NCBI RefSeq assembly: GCF_037893015.1
Contig: NC_133666.1
Location: 620,973,156 to 621,037,155 of the forward strand
Length of the DNA: 64,000 bases
Direction of reading: 5' to 3'
Source: Macrotis lagotis
Taxonomy: Eukaryota > Chordata > Mammalia > Peramelemorphia > Peramelidae
Shown here: positions 1 through 46,974 of the stretch, piece by piece
How the letters are laid out: the number at the start of each line of letters is the position of its first letter
How positions within the stretch are numbered: position 1 is the first letter of the stretch
Translations under genes and position numbers: made by a program
The notes under the pieces: generated by a model
What the model saw: the letters and a program-made list of their open reading frames with translations, nothing else
The model's database searches: none
Told to the model about the DNA's origin: nothing

Positions 1-631
1 AGGACAATTTTTTGACTATTTTTTCACAAGACTAATATGGAAATGTTTTGTATAATTATACATGTATAACATCAAATTGCTCACCTTTTCAATGAAGGGG
101 TTGGGACGGAGGGAGAGAATTTGGAAGTTAAAGTTTTAAAAATTGAATGTTGAAATTGTTTTTACATGTGACTGAGGAAAAATTAAAAAACTAAATAAAT
201 TTTTAAAAATAAAGGCGGAAAAAAAAGATTAATGCCTTTCCCAATCTCTGACCTATCTAATAGGAGTGTCCTCTTTTCAGTCCAGAAATTATTAAGAAAT
301 TGCTTCTGGGAAGAAATTCCTAGGGGAGAGGTCAAGTAAGAAAATAAAGTTGTTTGCATAATTTTAGCAGAAAATGAACTAAAATGTTGCTTTCAAATCT
401 TTATTTTAAAATATTGTAACTTTTTCATTATTCAAAATTCCTGTAAATTATCTTAAGATATAGAGATATCTGAGAGCAGTGGAAGGACTATGCCAGTCTC
501 TCCCTAAGTTAAAAAATGCTTGAATTTAGTATGAAAATGTTAATTTAATTTTAAAATGTTTTTACAATCTTGTGCCTAAAATGCAGAATATGGTATTAAT
601 TTTTGTTTTTATTGGATATATATATATATTT

Positions 632-776
632 TTTTAAGATTTTTCAAGTCATTGGGGTTCAGTAGCTTGCCTAAGGCCACACGGCTAGGTAATTACTAAG
701 TGTCTGAGGTTGGATTTGAGTCAGGTATTCCTGACTCCAAGGCCAGTGTTCTATTCACTGTGCCACTTAGCTGCCC
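632..776 (-). mobile_element. MAR1/WSINE-type SINE
   Basis: Reverse-oriented tRNA-derived marsupial SINE: a T-rich tail, then the complement of the 3' body, ending in the complement of the tRNA-like head (CTGTGCCACTTAGCTGCCC). TTGGATATAT-type sequence on both sides suggests a target-site duplication. Confidence 0.8.
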
Positions 777-1325
777 TTCTTGGATATATTTTTAAAAACA
801 TCTTATGGATGTTATTTTTTCCCAAGTCCATGTCTACTTTCTATCCCCCCATCTACCCTAAAAGTAAAAGCCTGTTTTGTAATAAATACTTGATAGACAA
901 GTGAAACAAAGAAATTGGCCATGACTAAAAATGCGTATCTGATTCAGTACTTATAGTTTATCACTTCTTCCTCAGTCAACAAACTTAATAAATGTTGCAT
1001 TTGTAATACCGTAACTCAGGACCAGCCCATAGTAAGCAGAAAGAGAATCCCTGTCTTGAAGGCTTATAGCAGAATTGTTCAATTCTTTGCTTCTATTTCT
1101 CTACCAAGGAGAATGACCATTATACTGGATAGGTCCATGGGGTGAAAACAATACAAAAAAGGAAGCTGAAAAGGGAGGGGGAAGGAATGAGTTCTACTGT
1201 GATGGAGTGATATTACAGGATGAGATAGCAGCTAAAGCATCCTGGCAAAGTCTGAATGGTTTGAAGCAGAATCAGAAGAGGAAAGGTGAGTGCAAAGAAC
1301 CAGAGAGGCTTTTCAAAAGTCATGG

Positions 1326-1481
1326 GGGTGGCTAGGTGTTACAGTGGATAGAGCACCAGCCCTGGAGTCAGGAGTACCTGAGTTCAAATCCAGCTTCATA
1401 CACTTAATAATTACCTAGCCGTGTGGCCTTGGGCAAGCCACTTAACCCTATTGCCTTGCCAAAAAACCCCTCCAAAAAAAC
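1326..1481 (+). mobile_element. MAR1/WSINE-type SINE, with TSD
   Basis: Forward copy with the tRNA-like head, a B-box-like AGTTCAAATCC and the body ending CCTTGGGCAAGCCACTTAAC, then an A-rich tail. AAGTCATGG occurs on both sides as the target-site duplication. Confidence 0.85.
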
Positions 1482-1524
1482 AAGTCATGGAATAATCTAA
1501 TTTCCTATGTTGAAAGGGTTACTA

Positions 1525-1835
1525 AATTGATGAGAGGCTGTGTAATACAGTGGATATGTTCTTGAGGCTAGAAAAACCTGGTTTCAAATGTTGCCTCTGA
1601 TACATATTGACTGGGTAACCCTAAGTAAATCACTTAACTTCTCTGGATTGGAGACAATTCTCTAAAACAACATTTCAAATTGCACTTCTTCAGTTTTGCC
1701 TGACTCTTTGTGACCCCATGGGTTTTCTTGGCAAAGAGAAGATCTAGCTCATTTTACAGATGAGGAAACAGGCAAACAGGGTTAAGAGACTTGCCCAGGG
1801 CCACACAGTAAGTATCTGAGGCTCTATGTTATCAA
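1525..1835. repeat. Two degenerate tRNA-derived SINE pieces
   Basis: About 1,530-1,672 reads as a diverged forward MAR1-like element (ACAGTGGATA head, CACTTAACTTCTC body). About 1,685-1,835 reads as a reverse piece (GATGAGGAAACAGGCAAACA, then GACTTGCCCAGGGCCACACAG). Both are much more diverged than the neighbouring copy. Confidence 0.55.
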
Positions 1836-1855
1836 ACAACTAGATTAGTGAAATG

Positions 1856-1859
<4 letters not shown>

Positions 1860-1911
<52 letters not shown>
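1860..1911. repeat. (CA)n microsatellite
   Basis: About 25 uninterrupted CA dinucleotides. Confidence 0.97.
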
Positions 1912-1915
<4 letters not shown>

Positions 1916-2111
1916 TTTGCATAGAAATATGTGTATAGTCAAAATACTTTGAGATACCCTGTTTTCCAGAGCTCCCTCTCCCCCACCAATGATTCTTAAT
2001 TTCACTTTATCTCTGTCTCTGTTCTCTCTCCTTCCATTCTCTCCCTCTCTTCTCTGCCTCTTTGTCTCTTTCTATGTCTCTGTGACTCTGTCTCTCCCCC
2101 ACCAATGATTT

Positions 2112-2263
2112 CTTTTTTTTTAATTTAAGGCAGTAGGGTTAAGTGACTTGCCCAAGGTCACATAGCTAGGCAATTATTAAGTGTCTGAGGTCTGATTTGA
2201 ACTCAAGTACCCCTGATTTCAGGGCCAGTGTATTCTATCCACTGCACTACCTAGCTGCCCCCT
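2112..2263 (-). mobile_element. MAR1/WSINE-type SINE, with TSD
   Basis: Reverse copy running from an oligo(T) tail to the head complement ACTACCTAGCTGCCCC. CAATGATTT is repeated on both sides as a target-site duplication. Confidence 0.8.
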
Positions 2264-3374
2264 CAATGATTTAATTGTCAAATGTAATTGTCTTCTTGTC
2301 TTAAGTTTGGCATAACAATAATCCTTTGTGTTCTGCAATGATGTGTTACCCTCTGGCAAAGTACATCACTTGGATCCACACCAAGTGTTTATTAAGAAAT
2401 TTAGTTTCCGTCATTTTTCCAGAGTTATCCATCACATTTTCACAATCCCTGTTCCTTGTCACTGACAGGTACTGAATTCCTGTTCCCGTCACAGAACTCT
2501 GGTTCTGTGGGTAGCCTTGACAGGAGTTGAGATAATAACTTCCTACAGGATCCAAGAATACCTGTATTGTCGCAAGAAATGCTAACCATGAGAACTATCA
2601 AAAAAATCTAAGAATGATTGTCTTGTGGACTAACCCTTTTTATGTGCCCAGCTTTAGCAGCATCAAGTTCCTTCTTAGGAAGGGATACTTCCACGAGCAA
2701 GTATCACATTCTATACTCTGAAATTAATTAAACCTGTTTATGTCCAGTCTCTCTTCTCTCTAGCTTGCTCTTTTTCGGCACCAGTAACCCCCAGATTAGA
2801 GGTAGGTTTTGTGTTCACAACACCCCCCCACACACATACACACACTGATGGTACTGCCTCCCCCTAGCTTCTCAGTCAAGGAACTTGACTGATACTTAAC
2901 TGAAGAAATTGAGACTCTCTGTAGAGAATGTCTTTTTTCCCCTTCCTTCTTTTGACATCTTGCCAACTAAGTCCTTTCCTCTAGTTTCTGATGATGAGGT
3001 GGACATGATATTTGCAAAGGTCAGTCTTTCTACATGCATCCTTGATCCCAAGGCCTCCTTTCTGGCCTAGCAGATTTACCTCACCATCATCTCCATTCTC
3101 TAATTTCTTCCCATCTGCTGGTTCCTTCCCTGCTACTTATAAATATATCCAAGTTTCTTCTACTTTACCAAAAAACTCTCACTAGATACTAATGATAGTA
3201 GTTAAAACATTTATATTGCATTATAGTTGCCAAAGACATGATACGATCATGCATGCCAGCTATCATGTCTCTCTTCTCTCCTCAGATAAATTCCTTGAAA
3301 AAGTTGTGTATACTATACTTCAAACCTCAGACATTTCCTCTTATCTAATTTTCTTCTAAATCTTTTACAGAATG

Positions 3375-3668
3375 AAAACATCCCTCCTCTTCCCTTCCCA
3401 CCCTTCTCTTTTTTCAGTCTCCCTCTCTTCTCTGTCTTTGTTTCTGTCACTGTCTCTCTTCTCTCTTTCATTTTCTCCCTCTCTTTTCTCTGAGTCTCTG
3501 TCTTCCACTTTATCTCTCTCCCTCTCTTCTGTCTCTCTGTTTGTGAATCTCACTTTATTTCTGTCTGTCTCTCTCCCTCTAATCTCTTTCTTTCTCTGTC
3601 TCTCTACTTCTCTCCTCTGCCTGTCTTTTTCTGTGTCTCTGTCTCTCCCTCTCCCTCACCAGTTTCTT
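3375..3668. repeat. Long CT-rich polypyrimidine tract
   Basis: Almost 300 bases of irregular TCTCTGTCTC/CCCTCT units with few purines on the + strand. A related shorter tract lies at about 2,000-2,100. The open frames across it on both strands are low-complexity artefacts. Confidence 0.85.
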
Positions 3669-3902
3669 TTTTTGCTATATATGTATGCATATTAATATAC
3701 AAATAAATATACACATATAAGAGCTGCATTCAATTATTTTTTAACTGATGGAGTACATGATCAAGTTAGGACACCACTAGATTCTTTAATTCTATATATT
3801 TCCTTTACAAGGAATTCTTCCCTTCAGTTTCAATGAACCTTAAAAACCTAGGACTTAAACACAGCTACACTAAATTTATCTCTTTAAAACTTCTATAAAC
3901 AT

Positions 3903-4053
3903 AGGGCAGCTAGATTGCATAGTGGATAGAGCACAGACCCTAGAGTCAGGAGTACCTCAGTTCAAAATCAGCCTGAGACATTTAATAATTACCTGTGTGG
4001 CCTTGGGCAAGCCACTTAACCCCATTGCCTTGCAAAAACCTAAAAGAAAAAAA
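3903..4053 (+). mobile_element. MAR1/WSINE-type SINE
   Basis: Forward copy: GGGCAGCTAG head, GTGGATAGAGCAC, GAGTCAGGAGTACCT, then TTGGGCAAGCCACTTAACC and an A-rich end. Confidence 0.85.
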
Positions 4054-5249
4054 TTACTATAAACTGATTCATCCTTCACTCATGATATGTATTACATGTA
4101 TTGCACGCAATATAACCTAGATTACATCATTTCTACTTCTTGTTCAATTTGCACACCAAAATTCAGACTACTTCTGGATTTCACAACAGGGAAATCACTC
4201 TACTTTTAGAACACATTGAAGAATCATCATTTCTCTTCATAGGGTTTGCTCAGTTTTCCAGGAAAAATCAATTTTGGGATATAGGCTTATTCCCTTTGAT
4301 TTTCAGCATATCACATTCTACTGTGTTTTTTCAATTTTTATATTCATTGAATGGTCTTACACAATGTGAATGGATTTTTTTTTTTTTGTTACGTGAAATA
4401 CTTCCTTATAGTGACATGCAAAAATTCTCCTTAACAATGTAGCTATGAAACTTGGTGACTATATTTCTTAAGGAGTCAACTTGAGAGTTTTTCTTTGTTA
4501 GTATCTTGGAATTCTATAAATTTTCACTCTGCTCTCTGTTTCCTATACTTCTAGATATTTTTCTAGACTATATTATTCCATATACCTGAATATGGTATTC
4601 ATACCATTGACTTTTTTTCTTTTTAAACTAATAATTCTCAGATTATCTTGCTGATTTCAGTCCTTTAGTTCTGTAGCTTTGGTTTGGAGAAAACTGAAAT
4701 TTCTCAATATTGTTTTTTAAAAACAACTTGGCTTTGTTATTTGTTTTTGATCTGTGTATTTTTTTCATTCTGAGTCACCCTGCTCCTCAGAAGTTTTCCA
4801 CTTCATCTCCACTCTCCAACTAATCAATTCTCATGTTCCTATTGACTTTTTCCATAGGTAACTTATTTCCAATTTTATCAATAGTAAAACTTTCTTTAAT
4901 TTCTTATTATAATTCTAAAATTCTAGCCAAGTTTTCTTTATATCTCTTATTATAATTATAATTTTGTAAAGTCATATGGTATGTCTATTACCTTTTCTAG
5001 AGTCATAGTTGTTATTATAGTCATGTTCTTTCCTTCTGGAGAAGAGGAATCAACCCTGCCACTTATTCTGTATAACCTTACTTAATATTACTAGGTCTTA
5101 GTTTCTTTCTCTGTAAAAATAGAATGTTTAGTATATTGGCCTAAGAGTTCAAAACCCAAGACTCTTATCATTTTCTTTTTCTTGAGTGCGATAGTCCCTC
5201 TTAAGAGTTAATATTCCTAGTGAAGTTCTCTCAGGATTAAAAAATCATT

Positions 5250-6125
5250 AAAACAATGACTATTACTCTTAGACTATTCTTGGAAGAAAGAGGGGGAAGA
5301 GACCTTGCATTCCAAGCCAGGCACCCTCCTGATTCTGTTGGTGGGGGGAAAGAATGGACTATTTCCAGAGAGACCTTCCATTTTTTAGTTAGTCACCTAT
5401 TTGATGACAAAAGTATCTTAACTGGGAGAATAGTAGACTGTTCCCATGAGAAAAAAACCTTGCATTCCAATGAAGCTCATAAGACTCCTCTTGTTTGATG
5501 ATAAGTAAACTGTTACTTCAATAAGATAGTTATAATCCTGAAGGTTATTCTCACCATCTGGATGGTGAGGTAAAATTTTATGAAAACCTTTCATTCTTTT
5601 CTTTGTTGCTGGGGTATATTTTCACAAGTAGAATGTAACTCTGAAGACTAACCAATGAGTCAACAGAGAGGGATGATAAGGAGGAAGAGGAGGGGATGGC
5701 ATTAGGCCATATAATCTTTCTTGATTGTCAATTTGGGACAGCTCCTTGATCTTCACTACCTTTTGTGAGACTTGGAGTGTGCCCTTTTCTGGAGAAAAGC
5801 CAAAATAAACTTTCTTTTTTTGTTCAGAGCAGTCTCTATATTTTTTTAAAGTGGATTTTTATTCCACACAGTTTGGTTCCCTGACCTGGAATTAGCCCCC
5901 TCCTTAAGACTCTCTTGGACACACACACACACACACACACACAAGCAGGTGCCATGCTGGAAATTTTCAGCAGCTTGACTGTCAATTCAGGACAGCTCCT
6001 TGATTTTCACTACCTTTGTGAGACTTGGAGCATGCCCTTTTCTCCAGAAAAGCCAAAATAAACTTACTTATTTTGCTCAGAGGAATCTATATTTTTTTAA
6101 GTGGATTTTTATCCTACACATTCTC
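5250..6125 (+). mobile_element. LTR-like repeat with a duplicated 3' part
   Basis: Probable old endogenous-retrovirus LTR material; no viral coding sequence is seen. The 3' part has an AATAAA signal (5,804-5,809) and then a T/GT-rich stretch. It occurs twice, at about 5,721-5,870 and 5,974-6,120. The roughly 100 bp between the copies contains GTTTGGTTCCCTGACC and a (CA)n run. The left border is uncertain. A non-LTR repeat family is the alternative. Confidence 0.45.
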
Positions 6126-6487
6126 ATCTTTACTTCATTGCATTTGGATGTGGGGTATTGTTTTTGGCTTCCTTATTTCATTGTGCTATTAATTCTCCTT
6201 GAAAAATTTTTTCCTTTGTGCTTGTTTTGTTCTTTTCTTCCACTCTTTCTCCTTATTCTATTTTATTTTTCTCATTTATCACGATTTTAAGGTGTTTAGA
6301 GGAGCTGGGATGAGTAATGAACACTCCCCCCTCTTCCTGAAACCCCTGAAAGAAGAATTTCAGCAAGTTCTTGAGCAATGAAGTGCATTCTAAGGACCTG
6401 AGGAAAAGTAGCAAGGCAGTTGAGACCAGACTCAGTTTTTCTGGAATGTACAGTTCATGAAGGGAAATAATAAAAACTATAGCTGGA

Positions 6488-6623
6488 GGGGCAATACAGC
6501 ACAGGCCCTGGAGTCAGGAGGATCTGAGTTCAAATGCGACCTGACACTTAATAATGACCTAGCTGTGTGGCCTTGGGCAAGCCACTTAACCCCATTGCCT
6601 TGCAAAAAAAACTAAAAAAAAAG
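6488..6623 (+). mobile_element. MAR1/WSINE-type SINE lacking its 5' head, with TSD
   Basis: Forward copy with a shortened tRNA-like head and an intact body and tail. CTATAGCTGG lies on both sides as a target-site duplication. Confidence 0.8.
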
Positions 6624-7104
6624 CTATAGCTGGAAAGGAAGGCTGGAGCTAAATTGAAAAGGTCTTAAATGGCAGGTTAAGGAGTTAATAATTTGAAAAA
6701 AAAAGAAAGAAAACTATTTTATCTTGTAGCCCAAGGGAACTCTAGGTTTTCAAATAGAGTAGAAACATAAAATAGAAGCATGGGAGGGGCTTTAGAGATC
6801 ATTTATCCAATTCCTTTGATGTATAGTGGTAGGAGTAGCATGGTAATTTTGTAACAGAAAGATTATTTTGTCAACACACAAACTTACCTCTTCTGGGAGA
6901 CTTTTCAATTGGAGACAAGGTGTATTTTAGGGGCGAGGGGATACATAGTAGAAGAGAATGACTTAACTCATCGGATAATTTGCTGTTACGTCTTTGCGAC
7001 CATCCTGCTCTCCAATATTCTGGGGACCGTAATGATCGGTGGAAGAGCACCCGGACTCAGGAGGTAAGAGTCAGCTCTGCCCCACGTGCTTGGGCCGCCT
7101 GCAG

Positions 7105-7118
7105 ACTACAATTCCCAG
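7105..7118 (+). promoter_or_regulatory. ZNF143/Staf-type promoter motif
   Basis: ACTACAATTCCCAG matches the known ZNF143 (Staf) SBS motif common in CpG-island promoters. It lies about 340 bp before the DGAT1 ATG, next to a CACGTG E-box at 7,083. Occupancy is inferred. Confidence 0.6.
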
Positions 7119-7364
7119 GGCGCACCTGGGCCCCGCCGCCGCGCCTGCGCCCTAGCCTTTTTTCCGCCCGCGTCTCTCGAGGCTCCCCCCCGCCCTTCGC
7201 ACGCTCACGTGCCTCGCCCCACCTCCGCGGGCGCTACGAATCCTCGCGGGCGGCGCGCGCCTGCGCCTTGGCTCCCCGGCCGGCGGGCGCGGCTGCGGCG
7301 GCGGTCGGCAGGGGGCAGCGGTTGGCGGTTGGCGGCGGCGGGCTGAGGGGCCGGGCCGGAGGCG

Positions 7365-7394
7365 GGGCCGGGCCGGGCCGGGCCGGGCCGGGCC
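7365..7394 (+). repeat. (GGGCC)6 tandem repeat in the DGAT1 leader or core promoter
   Basis: Six perfect GGGCC units, followed at once by further G-runs up to about 7,420. The tract ends about 50 bp before the ATG. G-quadruplex formation in DNA or in the 5'UTR RNA is plausible but inferred. Confidence 0.85.
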
Positions 7395-7446
7395 GTGCGG
7401 GGCCGGGGCCGCGGGGGCGGCAGTGGCTCGGGCTGAAGCCGCCGAG

Positions 7447-43135
<35,689 letters not shown>

Positions 43136-43735
43136 GCCCCGGACATGGCCCTGTGTTGAGGAAACAGGGCTTCTGCTCCAAGAACATTAAAGGGACAGAC
43201 CTGGGTGACCCCTGCTTCTCCAGCTGTGATACAGCTATCTCCATAGCACTTTATGAAAGACTTGTCCTTCATCTAAGGGCTTTGAGTCTACTTATGGATT
43301 GGGAGTGCAGGAATTCTCTCGTTCCTCTTAGGTTTGCCTCTTTGGGGTTATCGTCCCCTCTCCTCCATGCCTAATTCATCCCCATGAAGGGTGAAAAGAG
43401 CTGTCCTGTTCCTGTGGGGTTTGTCACCATATCTGCTGTCTCCTTCCCTTAGGGCATTTGTCCTTGTGGGGGAGGGATAGAGCAGTCCTATGGGTTTCAT
43501 TTCTTCTGGTTCCCTTCTCCTTTTGTAGGAGGAGATTATCCTCTTGGGGATTCTCTCCTTCCCCAACCCTCATTTCCCCACTGACCGCAGAATGTGTGGG
43601 CCTTAAATGGCTCTGTCCCCAGCCCAAGGAAGAGGGATTGGGTCCTCTTCCCAGGACTGGTCCTGATAGTGACTTTTTAATGATTCTGCCCATGTGACCA
43701 AGTCTCTCATTAAAGCAATGTCCAAAGTGATCCCA
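43136..43735 (+). other. DGAT1: DGAT1 3'UTR
   Basis: Short repeat-free region after the stop. ATTAAA at 43,709-43,714 is the probable main poly(A) signal. A second ATTAAA at 43,186-43,191 could give a very short alternative 3' end. The actual cleavage site is inferred. Confidence 0.75.
43709..43714 (+). terminator. Probable DGAT1 poly(A) signal ATTAAA
   Basis: Common variant hexamer about 575 bases after the stop codon, followed within 25 bases by a CAATG/GTGATC stretch. Sequence after it becomes unconstrained and then repeat-rich. Confidence 0.65.
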
Positions 43736-44269
43736 GCTTCATTGAATCTTCATTGAAGACAGAAAGGAGAGGGACAGAACTGGAAGGCAAATGGATATGG
43801 GGGTTGTGCAGTAGAAGGGGCACAGGACATTGGGTTGGTGGGGGGTTGGATATGTGGTCTGATTAGCTTTTTCTTCACCTTCACTGTGTGGGCACTTCTG
43901 CTCTCTCCTCTCTCTTCCTTTACTCTAGGCTAGCATAGATTAAGTGGGGGAAAAAGCAATGAGTACTGAAGAACCAACTTGGCTTAATCAAGAAAAGATC
44001 ATTTCCTTTTTTTGACTGAGCTACTGACTGATGAGGGAAATGATGTAAACATAATATACATGACAGTCGCTTGTGCTGTTTTTATGGAAGATAGTGAAAT
44101 GGCTAAATATATATGGTTAATCAGATTTGAAAATGATTGAATGATGTGACTCAGAATAGTAATTAATGACTAGATGTCATTGAGAGAGTTGGGGGAGGGA
44201 AAGAGAGAGAGAGAGAGTGAGTGAATTCTTTGGACTTAAGCAGTGATGTGGCCTTGCCTCTTATTAATG

Positions 44270-44815
44270 ACTAGGATAAAAGAAGCTTAGATGGCATGCT
44301 GATCAGATTTACAGATGATGGGGACAGAGGGAGAGCAAACACTTTGGATCACAGAATCCTAAAAAGATCTAGAACAGTGGGGTCAATCTAATTTGAAGTT
44401 AAATTTGGATAAAATGTTGAGTTCTATATTTGGATTCAAACAACTGTATAAATGACAGAATCAGGACCAGTTTACAGACCATGTGAAAAAGATCTTGGAT
44501 TTATGAGAACACATGGCATGAATTTTCTGTAGAATATGAGTGGGTCATACAACATAACAAAAAGAGCTAACTCAATTTTAGTCTGTATTAATACTAGCAT
44601 ATTGTCAGGATCAAGAGAGGCGATGATTCCGGTGTCCTCTGTCATAGACTACATTTGGACTATGGAATTCCATTTCGGGCACTCCATTTTGGGAAATGTG
44701 TGCACATAGGGTGAAGATTGATTTTGGGCTGGCATTCTTCTGGCAATCAGAAGGAAGAGCTCATTGTTCTCTTGGCTTCAGAGGGCATAACTAAAGGAAT
44801 GCATGGAAATGTCAT
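44270..44815 (+). repeat. CR1/L3-type LINE fragment
   Basis: Forward remnant: AGATTTACAGATGATGGGGA, GTGAAAAAGATCTTGGATTT, TTCCATTTCGGGCACTCCAT. Decayed. Confidence 0.6.
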
Positions 44816-44949
44816 AAGAAAAAAAATTCTCAATTGAGAAAGCTGCCTCCAAATTGAATGGTTGTCCTCTGAGTTGTCTCAAGATCTTACTTAGTAGGTT
44901 TGATTATATAGCTATATTATATCCCCAAATACAACGTACATTTCCTCTG

Positions 44950-45215
44950 ACAAACAAATCACAGAATCTCATAACTGGAAAGGATCATGGAGGAATTTTG
45001 ATGCACTTGATACCCAACTACAATACCCCATGTTAGTTCACTGACTTTTAACCTCCATTTAGCTCCAAGGTAGCTCATTTCACTGATTGTTAGGGAATTT
45101 TCCCTTACAGTGAGCTGACATCACTCGCTATAACTTCCAAGATGGCCAGTGTCAGACCTGCTACATCTATCTGAAAATTTCTTCCATAACAAAGCCCTGA
45201 GTCCGCTATATTGTT
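44950..45215 (-). repeat. CR1/L3-type LINE 3' end
   Basis: Reverse complement of the 3' terminus: AATCACAGAATCTCATAACTGG, then CTGATTGTTAGGGAATTTTC. It is opposite in orientation to the fragment just before it. Confidence 0.65.
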
Positions 45216-46654
45216 ATTTCCCTGAGTTTTTCTATTCCATTCTGGCCCCATCTAGAAAATAGCAGATAAAAAAAATCCCATATAGAACCATGGCTTTGTG
45301 TAATTACTGCTGGAAGTTGGAGGAAGAAAAGAGAGGATGAGGTCCTCTGAGTTGGCTGGCTCCCAGGGTTCCCTAATCTTAATTCTTGAGGAGGAGGGAT
45401 AAATGTCATCATTTTGCCTAAAGATGATACAGATGAATTGTATTTTCAGAGGAAGAAACTTCCCTAATGAAGGCATGGAAGCTAAGAGTTGAGCCTTACT
45501 CTAGAGGACCTGCAGAGAAAGGAATTCATTCAGGCAGTTTGATAAAAAATCTGAAGCCTTTAGGATACCATCTACAATTTCTGGAGTCTTGGACTAAGAC
45601 TAGGGATCTCTAGAGAGAGCAGGGAGCATAGCAGGTTACTCAACAGCAGAGATCCCATCCTGAGGGATGACAAAGGTTCTTTCTAGAAAAGCTCAGAGTT
45701 CTGGACCGTGCTGACTCCAGGCTCCTTTTTGTCATCCTTGGGTGTATCTCAAGCCTATACTCAATTTGGGCTGAGGCTAAGGACCTGGTGCTGGTCAGTT
45801 CAGTTCAGTCCTGGGGGAAACTCATACACCAAGGATTTCTTACTCCATACTCGGCCTAACCAGAAGACCCTGTCACCTCCCTTGTTTCTTGTACTCCCAG
45901 TTCTCCAACGCTATGGCTTGTCGTAGATTTATTCTGTTTGACTCAAGAGAAGAATTGGAAGTAATTAGGGTGGGGAAGGAGCAGGGAAAGCGGTACAAAG
46001 TTATTAAGGATAAACTTCCTGCTTTTTTGTTTAGTCAGGTCCTCCCGATTCCAGGGCTGTGCCATCTAGCTGTCTAGTGGATGGATTGCCCTCAGAATTA
46101 TAACTGCACTTAGGTAGGGCCTTAAAATTTGCAATATTTTTAGGCTTGGTTTGACTAACTGATCCTGCTTCCTTTACACTTAAGGAAGAGATCTAAAATC
46201 CAGTCAAGGGGGTGCATTTTCTGAAGTAGCCACCAGGTGGCACTTGTTTCATACGGTTCTTTCCCTGCCTTGGTTGTCCAAGATTCTCCAGCCCTCTAGA
46301 CTGCTGCCTTCCATCTCCAGTCCTTTTTGCATCTGCCTCTACTTTAGCTTCTGGAGATAACATCTCAAAAAATGACCCACTGCTCTGATGATCTTGTCTC
46401 TCCTTCTATACCTTGAGATAACGATTTTTACAATTTTCACCCTTCTGTAGCCACATAATTTGGACACAGCGTAGTGATCACTACAGTTTTCATATAGGTA
46501 AAATTAAAGGGGACATATTTTTACTTCCAAATTCCACTGAGATAGATGTTGCTCTTTCTCTCCCCCTCACCCCTTCAGTCTGAGAGGCTTGTCCCTCTAA
46601 ATGACCATCTGTTCTGGAGAGATCTGCTGGTTAACCTATTTGCCAGTTGTCTCC

Positions 46655-46775
46655 CTCCTGTTATTTATTGGAAGCTATTTTAGGGCTTGGACTGTTTATG
46701 CCTTTGTATTGCAAGCTCTTAGCACAGTCTGGCACTTGGTTAGAGCTTAATAAATACTTATTGAGTGATTCACCA
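46655..46775 (+). repeat. Old MIR or L2 tail
   Basis: TTGCAAGCTCTTAGCACAGT, TTAGAGCTTAATAAATACTT: the conserved 3' end shared by MIR and L2. Confidence 0.6.
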
Positions 46776-46974
46776 GGAAACACTCTTAAACTTGACTCAT
46801 GGAGAATTGGGCCAGGGTCCTCAATGACAAAGCAAGGCTGGCATTCAGCATTTCAGACAGGTTCACCTAGTCTTATCACTAGAGTTTCGTTGCTGCTCAA
46901 GGTCTGACCCATGTTCTTGAGATAACATTGGGTAATCCGACCCCTGGATCTGGGTTCCTTCCTTCTCTGTGGTT

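Larger units (their letters stand above)
1..7079. other. Intergenic DNA upstream of DGAT1
   Basis: No coding exon was recognised on either strand. The stretch is AT-rich and holds the SINEs, (CA)n, pyrimidine tracts and LTR-like repeat listed separately. The part from 3,700 to 5,200 is very AT-rich and may be a decayed LINE, but I cannot assign it. The open frames here are short and lie in low-complexity or repeat sequence. Confidence 0.7.

Noticed and set aside
3365..3695. Open frames on both strands rich in Ser/Leu or Glu/Arg
   Set aside because: They come from the pyrimidine tract; the protein composition is a direct result of the low-complexity DNA.
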